64,000 bases of DNA from Stachybotrys elegans (Eukaryota; Ascomycota; Sordariomycetes; Hypocreales; Stachybotryaceae), in NCBI GenBank assembly GCA_020746835.1, contig JAGPNK010000044.1, forward strand, positions 1-64,000, read 5' to 3'. The translations under genes were made by a program, and so were the position numbers. This document shows, in pieces, positions 49,134-59,430 of this stretch; the stretch's first letter is position 1; every line of letters begins with the position of its first letter. Below the pieces are notes generated by a model. The model was not told the DNA's origin. It saw only the letters and a program-made list of their open reading frames with translations, and made no database searches.

Positions 49134-52100
49134 ATGTCCGCCCAGCAAAACAATACCACGACTGTGCAGGCAGAAAAAATCATTTCTGATGCCGCCAGTC
49201 GCTTCAAAAATGTCGTGACCCCTGATGACATCGCAACGTTCAACGCTACAACGGCAGATAGTGTGATCATCGCGCTCCGGGTGATCCAGGACGATCTCCG
49301 CAAGAAGCGGGAGAACCGGAATCTACGCAAGCTCGTTCCCTTTCTTGAGGGTCTGAAGAAGTATGGAGCAGCCGTGGATGTCCTTAGCAACGGGCTGAGT
49401 CCATTCCTACCCTTCGCGTGGGCTCCGATGAAACTCTTCCTCCAGGTAAGCAATCTGAACGGTTCAATTATTTTACGCTATCTTTATTAACGACGCAAAT
49501 GCCGGAAATGGCTAACTCTACTATCCAATGTACACAGATCACCGCCGACCATCTCGATGCTTTTGACAAACTTGTCGAGGCCTACTCAAAAATCGCCGAC
49601 ACACTTCCGCATGTCAATATCCTCGCCGAATCATTCAGCGACAAACCGTCGATGCTCACGAAGATCGCTCTATACTTTGCCGAATTGCTAGAATTCCATC
49701 GAAGAGCGTACAAGTTTGTCCGACGCCAATCGTGGAAGAGTTTCTTCATGACAACCTGGGGCCAATTTGACCTACGGTTTGAGTCGATACTGAAGAGCTT
49801 AACCTATTACAGCGACGCTATAATGCAAGAGGCGGCGACAATAGATCTCTACGAGGCCAGACGCTGGAGAGAGCGCTTAATGGACGAAGTCAAAAAGCAA
49901 GAGGCAGATAGGGCCGAAGTTCAGAGACTCGCACTCCTAGCATGGCTAGGCGTAGAGCCCATTCCACAGGAAGAGGAACAAGAAAAGCTACTCCGTGACT
50001 ATATGCCAGGGACAAGTGACTGGCTTCAGGGAACGTTGAAACCGTGGCTTGAAACGACCTCTTCTCAGCAGTCTATTGTATGGTTACATGGAAAACCAGG
50101 CGCAGGTACGCTGTATCCTGTGGTTTAACAAAGATAGCTGCTGATACACAAGCTAGGGAAAAGCGTTTTATGCGCGAGCCTGATCGACTCGTTGAAGGAC
50201 CCTTCCATGAGGGTCCTATATTATTTTTGCCAACATCATCATCCATCCGTAACGTCATCCCAGATCCTGAGAGCTCTTGTTCGGCAGGCCGTTGCATTCG
50301 ATGCGGGCCTGATCCCTGCGGCTTATATCAATTTCGCCGCCCGTTCTACATCACCTACCAGAAGTGTACTGAGAGAAATGCTGTTCGGCTCCGCTAACAA
50401 CCCCGGAATGCTGGCTGAATTGTCCATCTGTCGAGTTATCGTTGATGGCATAGACGAGTGTGGGGATGACGAACAAAAACTGATTGTGGGGGATTTGATG
50501 CAGGCTGCTTTAAAATCAGCATCATCCAATTGCAAGTTGCTCATGAGCAGTCGTGATATTCGGAACATTTCCAAGGCTCTCGGCAAAAGACGACAAGATA
50601 TATTTGAGATTTCTTTATCCCGAGAACAGCGATTTCTCAATGATTCCATTCGGAGCTATGTGGGCAAACGACTCGCTGATATAAGAGATGAGTCAACGGA
50701 CCTATGGGCTACCGAGGGAATGGTCAACGATGTACAGCAAGCAATGATAGAGAGAGCTGACGGTAAGCGGCAATTGTGATGTGCTGATGAATGGTTTATC
50801 TAATTTTTGTAGGAATGTTCCTTTGGGTCAGGCTCGTGTTGGACATACTTTCCGATATCGACAGCCTAGGGGAGTTGCACAGTGCAATCATGGCCATGCC
50901 GAAAGAGTTACCACAACTCTATAGAAGAATCCTCGACCGGATGTTCCATGGACTTACTGACCATCAGATAAATAATCTTCGCCGTATTCTTGCCTGGCTT
51001 GCGTTCGCAAAAAGGCCCTTGAAACGTCACGAGCTACTCCATGTGGCCTTGATCACCTATAATGATCTGCTGCCAACGAAACGGGATGTACTTCACGCAA
51101 CAGCCATAAACAAATGCAAACCCCTAGCAGAGGAGCTCCCCGGTGGCACTGTCGCACTTGTTCATTCCACGGCCGAAGAGTATGTTACAAGGAGTTTGAA
51201 GTACAGACAACAACTAATTGCGACAAGATATCTGCGAGAAAGCTGCCAGAGTCTCAGCTTCGACATTCTCAACTACAAGGAGTTAATTGCATATGCTTGC
51301 GTGTCAACATTAACAGAGGGTTTGGCTCTACTTGAACCTGACATACCGTTGTACACCCACTTGAACCATATTGCACAAGGGCTCTACACCATTCTCCCAT
51401 ATGCAATAGACTTTTGGACCCAACATATCCAGGAAGTTTCAATACCCGAGCGACAAGATATGCCGCCTCGATTGGCTGTGGAGCTATCGAGATTAGACTC
51501 CCGTCATAAACAGCTGCGCCAAAGATTATCCGATTCTTCGCTTGAACAACAAACTGATCCCTCTTCAACCAGCGACTCCATTTATTCATTGTTCTCGTGG
51601 TTCCAGAAGAATCACAAAGACCTCTCTGCCACGAATGGTGAAGGTAGGAGATCACCGTATTTTCGTAATGCTACTACTTCTAATCGCGTTCAGAGTGGCA
51701 GCAACTTGTTCAAAGTAAAGATCCAACGCTTCTTACTGCTCTGAGCGCAAAGCTTGATGGTCTCATCCAGTCATTAGCCTCCGGTCAGAATCATACAGGA
51801 CATATCCCCGAAGTGGATTTGAGAAAATTTCTGACTGCTCACGGCTCTTGCTTATTTCGATGTCGGTTTTTGCCCTGTACGAACTCATCGCTTGGGTTCG
51901 ACACTGATGGTGCCAGACTGGCACACGAACGACTCCACACCCAACGTCTTTTATGTCCGCAGCCCGGTTGCCGTATGGGCCGCATAGGCTTCCAGAAACA
52001 CCAAGATCTGAAACGGCACATGAGAGCCCATCATCAGGAAGGGGGCTTGCTCGTACCGCCAAAGGTGCGCCAGTCTTCAGCCAACCGGCTTTCTCCAGAC

Positions 52101-53387
52101 ACCAACCACGGAGAGATCGTCTTCGACGAGAGAGTAGAGAGTAAGTGTATCACCATCCTAAGTAAATTCTGTCATTTTTCTAATCGACGATTACACCATA
52201 AAGGGTGCCCAAACGGAATGTCGGGCGGCGTTCAGGTCCTTAAGGGCTCTGACGTGAGGTACGAGTTTCGGAACGGTAACATCATTCAACATGCGACCAC
52301 GGATTGGATCTACTTCTGCGACCTAGAAAAGCCCGATCGACTTCGCATTGACCATCTACACAGTTTAGATACCAAAGGGCTCTGTAACGATATTCGATTC
52401 AGTCATGGCGGGGACCTCGTGGCTTTTTCTAGTCATCTTAGCATCCAGTTGCACAGAGTCAAGACGGGACAATTTATCGCGGCATTCAAATGCTCCGATG
52501 GGTTGGCCCGAAGCGCCTGCTTTAGTGCTGATGACAAAGTTTTTGTTGCTGCCACGGATACTGGAAAAGTCATGGTAAGTGAAACCTTTTAAATTTGCAG
52601 TCTGATTTACTAAATAGAAGTCCGGGTGAGCTCATATTTTCTAGGCTTGGGACATTTCAACCAAACTTCTACTCAGATCAACCGAAATCGGTAATGCATA
52701 TGTAAATGATCTCATGATGAGTCTGGATGCAGGACTTCTCGCTTGTGCGACCAGAGATAATACTGTGAGACTCTGGGACATCATGGGCGATCAGAGACCA
52801 GAAGACGGCCAACGACTAAGCCTGGCTACTGACCCTTGGTGCATCGCCTTCTCTCCTGATGAGAAATCACTCATTGTCGGCTGTGAGAAAGGGGAGCTTC
52901 ACATCTGGGATCTGGTGTCAGGCTCGAAACAGTTCGATAGGCGGAATGGTCACCGTGATACAGTCAACAGTATTAGTTTCAGCCCCGACGGTCTACTCTT
53001 CGTCACAGCTAGCCATGACTCCACCGCAAAACTATGGTCACTAGCAGACCGAAACTGCATCAGATCATTCAATCCAGGATTGGTAGGTTCTAAAGACTCC
53101 CGCATATAGTTAAAGTCTAACAAACGTACAATTAGACCGATTGGATTTGCTCGGCTAAATTTCTTCCTGCTATAGGGAATAATAAAGCTAGGGTTATATT
53201 GTCTTCAGGTGATTATAAAATCCAAGTTTGGGACTTGGAAACAGGGGATGTTAAGCTGATCCTGATGTATAATAATGTATATCCTATAGATCTCTTAGAC
53301 GCTACTTTTTTTGAAAGCGGGTGTCTAATAGCTAGTGCTTCAGAGACTGACTCTGCTTATATATGGTCGATTTCTGTCTCATTTTAA
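49134..53387 (+). CDS. NLR-type STAND NTPase: DUF7708-like N-terminus, NACHT, zinc-finger-like linker, WD40
   Basis: Eight exons give 1274 codons in one consistent frame: 49134-49445, 49538-50105, 50157-50762, 50813-51643, 51694-52140, 52204-52574, 52645-53082 and 53136-53387. The N-terminal ~280 residues resemble the fungal DUF7708 helical domain (FAWAPMKLFLQ). NACHT Walker A (WLHGKPGAGKS) is completed across intron 2, and Walker B reads VIVDGIDEC. Residues about 800-880 hold C/H pairs (CLFRCRFLPC...HERLHTQRLLCPQPGC...KRHMRAHH) like C2H2 fingers. The C-terminus has WD40 units (VRLWDIMGD, LHIWDLVSG, AKLWSLADR, IQVWDLETG). Such proteins are cytosolic sensors in heterokaryon incompatibility and innate-like responses. 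Few WD units remain and they are diverse. Apparently intact. Confidence 0.88.
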
Positions 53388-53455
53388 AATCACAATATTT
53401 ATTTTCAATCAGTAATGCCTCAAATATCCATGATAGAAGTTTGATTGATGATAAG
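53388..53455. other. Junction between the fungal NLR gene and virus-like DNA
   Basis: Within about 70 bases after the NLR stop, composition changes from AT-leaning fungal 3' sequence to the GC-rich, GC3-biased virus-like segment (from about 53460). No repeat or duplication is obvious at the border. Confidence 0.5.
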
Positions 53456-53459
53456 ATTT

Positions 53460-53935
53460 CGTCGACCTGGACTCGTTGCACGACCTTCTCAGGATCCCCT
53501 TCTTACCCGACAGCCTCTTGAAGCAAAAGTCCGCGAGCTCCTGCTTGGTCTTGTCCCCAGCGAGGACTGCCTTGTTCATGACGAACCCGTCCGACTGCAT
53601 GACCTCGTCGCCCGTCGTGAACCCATACGGGATCAGATACGCGTCCGTCTGGTCGAACGTTGCCCCTTGCAGCTCGTGCCCTTGTGGATACAGCAGCCCT
53701 GCCCCGTGTTCATCTGCTCAACCATGGCCAGGATCGTCACCAAGTTCTTGACGTTGAGCATGATCCACTCTCACCTTACGACCCTGGGCGGCCAGTGACC
53801 TTGTGCCTGACCTTGATGACCCTCGTGGTCGTGTCCACCCTCAAGCTCTCGATCTTGTATGCGATGTCATCCACGTCTGCGTCGTTATCCTAATTATATA
53901 TGCCGCTCGACGCATGCTGGTCTAGTAGCGGACCG
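53460..53935 (-). pseudogene. Virus-like coding relic, unassigned
   Basis: Minus-strand frames carry the coding bias: DVDDIAYKIESLRVDTTTRV (about 53860), NVKNLVTILAMVEQMNTGQG (53730), TDAYLIPYGFTTGDEVMQSD (53600) and KQELADFCFKRLSGKKGIL (53510). Each sits in a different frame, so there are at least two indels and one stop. The order vaguely recalls the middle of an RNA polymerase largest subunit, but no diagnostic motif (such as DFDGD) is present and I leave it unassigned. It abuts, head to head, the capping-enzyme relic starting near 53940. Confidence 0.45.
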
Positions 53936-53939
53936 TGGC

Positions 53940-55940
53940 CATGACCATGTACCGCAACACGAACAGGTGCGTGATCTGCGGCCTCTCCAAGACCGTGGAA
54001 GGGCCGACTTCGTGCACGTGAGGTTGGGGTTGGACGAGCCCCCGGAGCAGATGTTGTGCATGTGCAGGACCATGAGCGAGCACATGTCCATGATCCAGGA
54101 CAAGTTCGCAGACTCAATGTCGCTAGTGCCTAAGATGGTGGATGGGTACATGAACCAGATCCCGTACAGGAGCGTGGAACCAGTCACGATCGTGTCCCAG
54201 ACCGCGAACCTGGAGATAGAACTGAGGATGAACTCTGACCAGTCCAAGCGCATATTTCAGATCATGTCTAAGGGCGGGTTCGGAGACATAGTCAGGTATG
54301 ATTAAGGAGGAGGGCTGCTTGTGGTGGACGGGCAAGTCCATGAATGTAAATGCGAAGGTGAGGTGGAGGTTGGATGGCGAGATGACTGAAGATGCCTATT
54401 GCCTGGCATAAGGTCATGCCCGGGTTCATGCTTGGGATTTGTACAAGTATATACTTATAGCCAAGATCATGCGCCCTAAGTACAAGACATACATGTTCTA
54501 GTATAGGTGTAAGGTCTTGGTTAGGGGCGTGCTAGTGCGGGTGATTGCGAGGAAGCATCTTGACACAAGGGCAAGCATACATACACGTTAGAGGTCAAGT
54601 TCATGTCCACGTCCTTACGCTCAGTCTTAGCAGAGATCTTAGACATGTGCAGGAGCATGAATACAATATTGAGAGAGGTTAACTACAAGCTCATAAGCCA
54701 GGTCAGGAGGGCAGACCATACCATTGTTAATATACAAGACACATCCCTGTATACAGGCATCTTCATGCTCAAGGCCGACAGTGTTAGGTGTATGTATTCT
54801 GCTACTCATTCGTCATGACATACACAGACAGCGTCTTGTGTGTGATCTTGGCCCAGTGCATCGACTTACCCACCCCCATCTACGAGATCACGTCCACACC
54901 CAACATCTTAGTCTCGGAAATCTTGATGGACGGGTCCTTGGTCTATATTGACACCTTGGCCATGAATGGGCACGTGGTCAAGCAGTGTGTACACGAGGAA
55001 GCCCACGACCAAGTTCTACACCCCGCCCATGATTGTGAGGAGGTGCTGGGACAAGATGCTGACTGTGAACCTGTTGTCATTCAAGAGCATGCCCTTAGAC
55101 GGCCTTGTGTGTGACCCCGTTCAGGACCTTGAGGATAAAGATCCCCACGATTGACCTTATGTACATGGGCGGGTCTCTGTTCGCATCCAAGGACGGCAAT
55201 ATGATTAGGATCAGGAAGGGGCACAGACATGAGCGAGAATGCGATCTACGAGATGACCTTTATAAGCTTGCCCACAGCAGCATGGTTATAGCCAGGAACC
55301 CAACTGAGTGCGCGTCCAAGACCAGGCCCAACAGCATGGACATAGTATGTCCTTCAGGGTCTACGAGATGGCGCAGTTGTATGCGTTCTCGACGAGGGGC
55401 GTGATTGTGGTCTTCGGCGCGGGCAGGTTCCAGGAACTGTACCAGATGAAGGTTAGGCAGTTCTTCTATATAGCGATCGAAACCGAGTTCGACATTGGGC
55501 GGGCGTGACGTGGCCGTGCCGTACAACATGACCAAGCCCATGAACAGACACATCTCCTTCGGGCAAGAGGGGCTATATGCTCTATGCCAAGTGCAAGTCC
55601 GAGGACATCATCGTGCAGACGAACGCGGCTATGTCCTCGATGGGGGTCTCGTGCCACATATCGGTCATTAACATATTGGCGTCCTCGGATGTGAGGTTGT
55701 ACCACGACAGGATGGACAAAGTCATCGGCAAGTCTCCGGTCATGATGACGTACATAGGAAGGACTCGTGAGACGCCCCGCTCGTGGTATCGACCTTCGCC
55801 AAGTCGACGTACGTGGAGCCGGTTTTGAACATGAACATGGTCCCGGGCATATGCTCGATCAAGGATATAAAGCCAGATGTATGGAAGGGCGTCGACGAGA
55901 GCACGTACCCCATTATGAGCAGGTGCGTGATCATGAGCTA
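53940..55940 (+). pseudogene. Virus-type mRNA-capping enzyme relic (triphosphatase, guanylyltransferase, N7-methyltransferase)
   Basis: A chain of plus-strand frames follows the layout of three-domain capping enzymes of large DNA viruses. The N-terminal part has NLEIELRMNSDQ (about 54210), like the ExExR strand of viral triphosphatases. LKADSVR (about 54770) occupies the place of the KxDG nucleotidyl motif, with its glycine replaced. EILMDGSLVYIDTLAMNG (about 54930) matches motif III/IIIa. VIVVFGAGRFQELYQM (about 55400) matches the SAM-binding loop of cap N7-methyltransferases, and coding continues to a stop at 55938-55940. There are at least six frame changes and several stops, so it is dead. 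Fungal capping enzymes are separate proteins and do not have this layout. Confidence 0.6.
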
Positions 55941-57960
55941 GTCATGAACCCGAGCGTGTAAATGGGCTTGTCTGGCATTTTGAGCATGGCGATGGTTGCG
56001 AATACGGTCATCTCCACAAGCGAGTACCTGGTCTGGGTCAACCTCGCGATCCCGTAGTTGCACAACCCCTTTGGAACCTTGGGCACGACCTTGGACTCGG
56101 GTGTGAAGATGCACTTGCCGATGGGCTTCTGCAAGGTCCTGAACGAGCGGATCGACTCGTACGCAGACGTCATCGCCGACATCTCCCCGATCAACCCACC
56201 GATTCCGCTCGTGATGTTCTTTGTGTTCACAAGCACTTAGGGCGCACCTTCTCCCCCGTTGTCGTCCACGATTACTAGCATGTCCATAAGCGGGATGAGC
56301 TCTCTAACCGTGCATTTGACACTATGCCTGAGCATAAGCTTGTCCCTGATCCTGAGTGTCTTTTACCATATGTATACATCTGCAACCTGCTGCCCGTAGA
56401 TCATACCCTCCATCGTGGGCACTCACTAGTGCTGGTCCTTGAGCTTCATGCTGGGCGTGATTACGCTGCAGTTGCAGGGTAGCGAATATATAATATTGCC
56501 CTCCCACGCAAACGCGCCTGACTCTGCCCACTCCTTTATGATGCTGACTGCATCCTCTGTGTTACGCTCGCGGTTGATAAAGGCAATGACCGTGTTCTTG
56601 CCCGCGATTCTTATCGGGGACTCGGAGCTGGAGCGCCATCTATATCCCGAGGTTTTCCCTGGGCTCGGCTAACAACAAGATCGAGCTGAACTGCTCGGCC
56701 TCGGTGGTGCGCTTTGGGGAGTCTACGCCCAGGAACTTCATCGTGGACTGCCATGCTGTCGACATACGGCCCCTCAAACATGAACGTGCCAGCCTTCACA
56801 CACACGCTAATGGGGCAGATCAAAACCCCGGTCGTGGTTGAGATGACGATCACCCTCTCGGCCTCGAATATATGCAAGACCGGCATGTTGTCCTCGCACA
56901 TGTTCTTCCACACGCGCAACAGCACGGCTTCGACCGTGACCGTGCACATGAAACCCTTCCATCTCAAGATCCAGTCGCCGGATGAGAACATGATCGTGGG
57001 CTCCATCGCGGATATGATCATATTCACGAGTTCGTACGTCCTCGTCGTCTCGATCCTCTGCGAGACCCCGAACACCAACGTCCTCGCCCTCCCGGCCCCT
57101 TGGTCTGCGGGGTTTAGCACACATCGATGAAGCCGTCGTGCCGCACGTGTCTCCCATCGAGAGCGCGGGGCATTAATGGCACGGCTCTTTCGCAGACCAT
57201 CCACAGTTGTGTTGAAGATCAAGCCCCTCCACCCATACTGGCACGAGTACGCCTCCATGGGCTTGTACAACTATAGCTGTCTGAGCTGTGGTTCATACCT
57301 CCAATACCGCCACGTTCGAGTACTCGAGGAGAGGCCCGTTCTTGATATAGCAGGTCGCGGTATTATCTGTGCATGGTATGCGTAGGCCTCACGTTGCCGG
57401 GTTCGAGTCCGCACACCCATCTCAGTGGCGTTAAGGGGCAGTACGTAGTCGCGTTCACCATGTCGGTCGCGGACAACGTCGCGTATATGGGCTTGCACAC
57501 GCACAAGGCCTTGTTCCTGTGGCCCAGGGTCAGGATCTGGATGCACATTGTGTACATGTCACTGGCGCTGGTTGTGTTCGAGTCCCTATCTGGGGCCAAT
57601 GATATGATCATTATCCTGCCGCTGTTGTTCCTGTAGTACCCGCTTGACATCCTGAGCACGGCCATTAATTCGATCGCAGTCAGGAGCTTGCACTCGGGCG
57701 AGAAGTTGGCCAGGTTCATGTTGACGTAGAGGAGTGTGGTCGAGTACGAGTATGTGCGTCTTGACATTGTCGTTTCGCACGGCCCGACCTACATCTCATC
57801 GTCTCCCACCAAGACCTTGCTGAGGCACGTGTCAGCGACAAGATCTTGTACCTGTACTTGAGCACAACATGGTCGGAAACACGAACACATCCAACTTGGA
57901 GATCCCCGGCACAAGCTGCATGACCAACCACCAGGTTGGGATCAGAGGCAAGGTTTACAT
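55931..57960 (-). pseudogene. Virus-type RNA polymerase second-largest subunit (RPB2) relic
   Basis: Minus-strand frames match RPB2 in order. NLANFSPECKLLTAIELM (about 57690) is near the N-terminal end. ELVNMIISAMEPTIMFSSG and RVIVISTTTGVLICPIS (57010-56820) correspond to the lobe ending in the TDAGRxxRPL motif. NTVIAFINRERNTEDAVSII (about 56590) sits where RPB2 has the VAVxxYxGYNQEDS motif. LTQTRYSLVEMTVFATIAML (about 56000) is near the GDKFxSRHGQKG region. Key residues are degenerate, and there are multiple frameshif and stop interruptions. The coding signal ends at 55931, before the C-terminal zinc-binding region, where it meets the opposite-strand relic almost base to base. The N-terminal part is also shorter than normal. 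Confidence 0.6.
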
Positions 57961-58665
57961 CTACAGGTAACAATGTACAACGGGACTTGATCCGCTGCGG
58001 GTATTCGTACAGCCCCTACTGCAAGCACGAGAACGAGTACAAAGCCATGCAGAAGGGCGTGAACCTGAACCAGTCCGACCACGGCGTCAGGTTCGTGAGA
58101 TGGACAAGCGCACGATCGTGTCGCCGTTCAAGTACGAGCGCAAGCCCTGGTTCTGCTGTAGGTGCTTATCCTGATATTGTCTCCGGTCGATGATGTGGCG
58201 ATGCACCCGTGCATGGCCTACAAGTTTCAAGTGAAGTGCGACGAGTGCATGGATTTGCCTGACTCCGAGAAGAAGAACTTAAACATGGGCAGGTCCACTA
58301 GTCCAACGCCGGGCAAGGAGTCGCACGTCACCTGCAGCATCGACCTCATCCCGGTCAAGTCTCGTACGAGGACATCACCAGAGCGCGAACAAGGTCGAGG
58401 GCTTGCTGTAGATTGCAGACGTGTACAGGCCAGGCCGTGCGCACACCCACCGACCGGTCCAGTGGCACGGACTCGTCGAGGAATTCGAGACCAATATCAC
58501 GGACCCCGTTGCTGACATGATCCAGACCACGGCCTCGCGCTTGACCGGGGACGACTACGCGAACTCGATTTGAACATGGAAGGGCGCTACCTCAAGTCCA
58601 GGTCCTCGTTCTTGGACCAGATCGGCCACGTGTACGAGGCGATGACGAGCGTTCCTCAAGCCTGA
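57950..58665 (+). pseudogene. Virus-like Cys-rich coding relic, unassigned
   Basis: Plus-strand coding signal with frame breaks. Pieces are DLIRCGYSYSPYCKHENEYK (58000), TIVSPFKYERKPWFCCR (58130), HPCMAYKFQVKCDECMDLPD (58230), VEEFETNITDPVADMIQTT (58500) and FLDQIGHVYEAMTSVPQA (to a stop near 58665). CxC and CxxC pairs suggest metal binding. No family recognised. It lies between two minus-strand relics (RPB2 and DNA polymerase), in the tight alternating layout usual in viral genomes. Confidence 0.42.
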
Positions 58666-59430
58666 TCGACTCGTAGGCAAAGAGCATTCCAAGACCTTGT
58701 TCATGCCCATCGCCGTCAGCAAGCCATCGAGCGCGCTCTTGATCCTGTCCACGACCCGCCTCTTGTTCACGTTCGTTATCTTCTCTCCAATGTCCATCAA
58801 AATGCTCTGCGTCCTCCCGTTCGAGTCCAGATGGGGCTGGCGGTTGATCCTCTTCTCGACTACCATCGACCTCTTGGGCACCTCGTCGTTCTGGATCGCA
58901 TGCATGACCCTGCCCGAACCTGGTCAAAGCCTCAAACATCTGCTCGCGCGTCATGTCGCTGTTGATCACGTCCAGGGCCTTCCTCATGACGTAGCGCACG
59001 TCCTTCACCGGCGCGAGCCCCTTTGTGTCCAAGAAGCCGTCCCACAATACACCCTCATATTCCTTCTTGCTCGATGTCGCGATCGACTTGTAGTTCCCCT
59101 TGATGTCGGCGCCCACCTGCTCGAACACTGTCCCCCTCATGAGCCTGTAAATCTTCCTCTTGATGCGCAAGCCCGCGGTTATGCACTCGGACTCAGTCCT
59201 GGCCTTAATGTGGACGAAGATTGAGTCGGTGCCCCTATATATTATATTATAGCCGTACCACTTTGCGACCTTAATTATCTTCCTTAGGTAGTCTCTAGCT
59301 ATATATATTATAATCTCTATATACGTTTTTAAAAATAAAACTCTATACTTACTTTTAGTTATACTAAAGAACTATTAAACTTTAGGGTATTTATAATTAA
59401 TTAAATTATATTTAATTAACTATTTATTCT
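58660..59430 (-). pseudogene. Family-B DNA polymerase relic (delta/NCLDV type), C-terminal half
   Basis: The minus strand reads YRGTDSIFVH at about 59236-59207, the place of the YGDTDS catalytic motif C; the first aspartate is lost. IKRKIYRLMRGTVFEQVGA and then SSKKEYEGVLWDGFLDTKGL (about 59075-59015) follow, matching the KKxYxGxxxx...DxKGxxxxRRD block diagnostic of delta-type family-B polymerases. KALDVINSDMTREQMFEAL (58980) follows, and frames shift to an end near 58660. Upstream, at about 59380, inside the AT-only block, LKFNSSL is a faint remnant of the Kx3NSxYG motif. The gene is thus half GC-rich and half AT-mutated. Protein-primed plasmid polymerases lack the KKxYxG block. Confidence 0.66.

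Noticed and set aside
55740..55934. Minus-strand frame that looks like a continuation of RPB2
   Set aside because: The opposite strand shows the stronger purine bias at codon position 1 and continues the methyltransferase reading. With G/C-rich third positions both strands look open, so the minus frame is more likely a shadow.
57373..57636. Plus-strand open frame
   Set aside because: It mirrors the RPB2 relic; codon-position bias and the family motif order favour the minus strand.
53460..59250. Interpretation as a fungal linear cytoplasmic plasmid
   Set aside because: Such plasmids also carry polymerase and capping genes but are AT-rich and use protein-primed polymerases. The KKxYxG-type block here is of the delta/NCLDV type.
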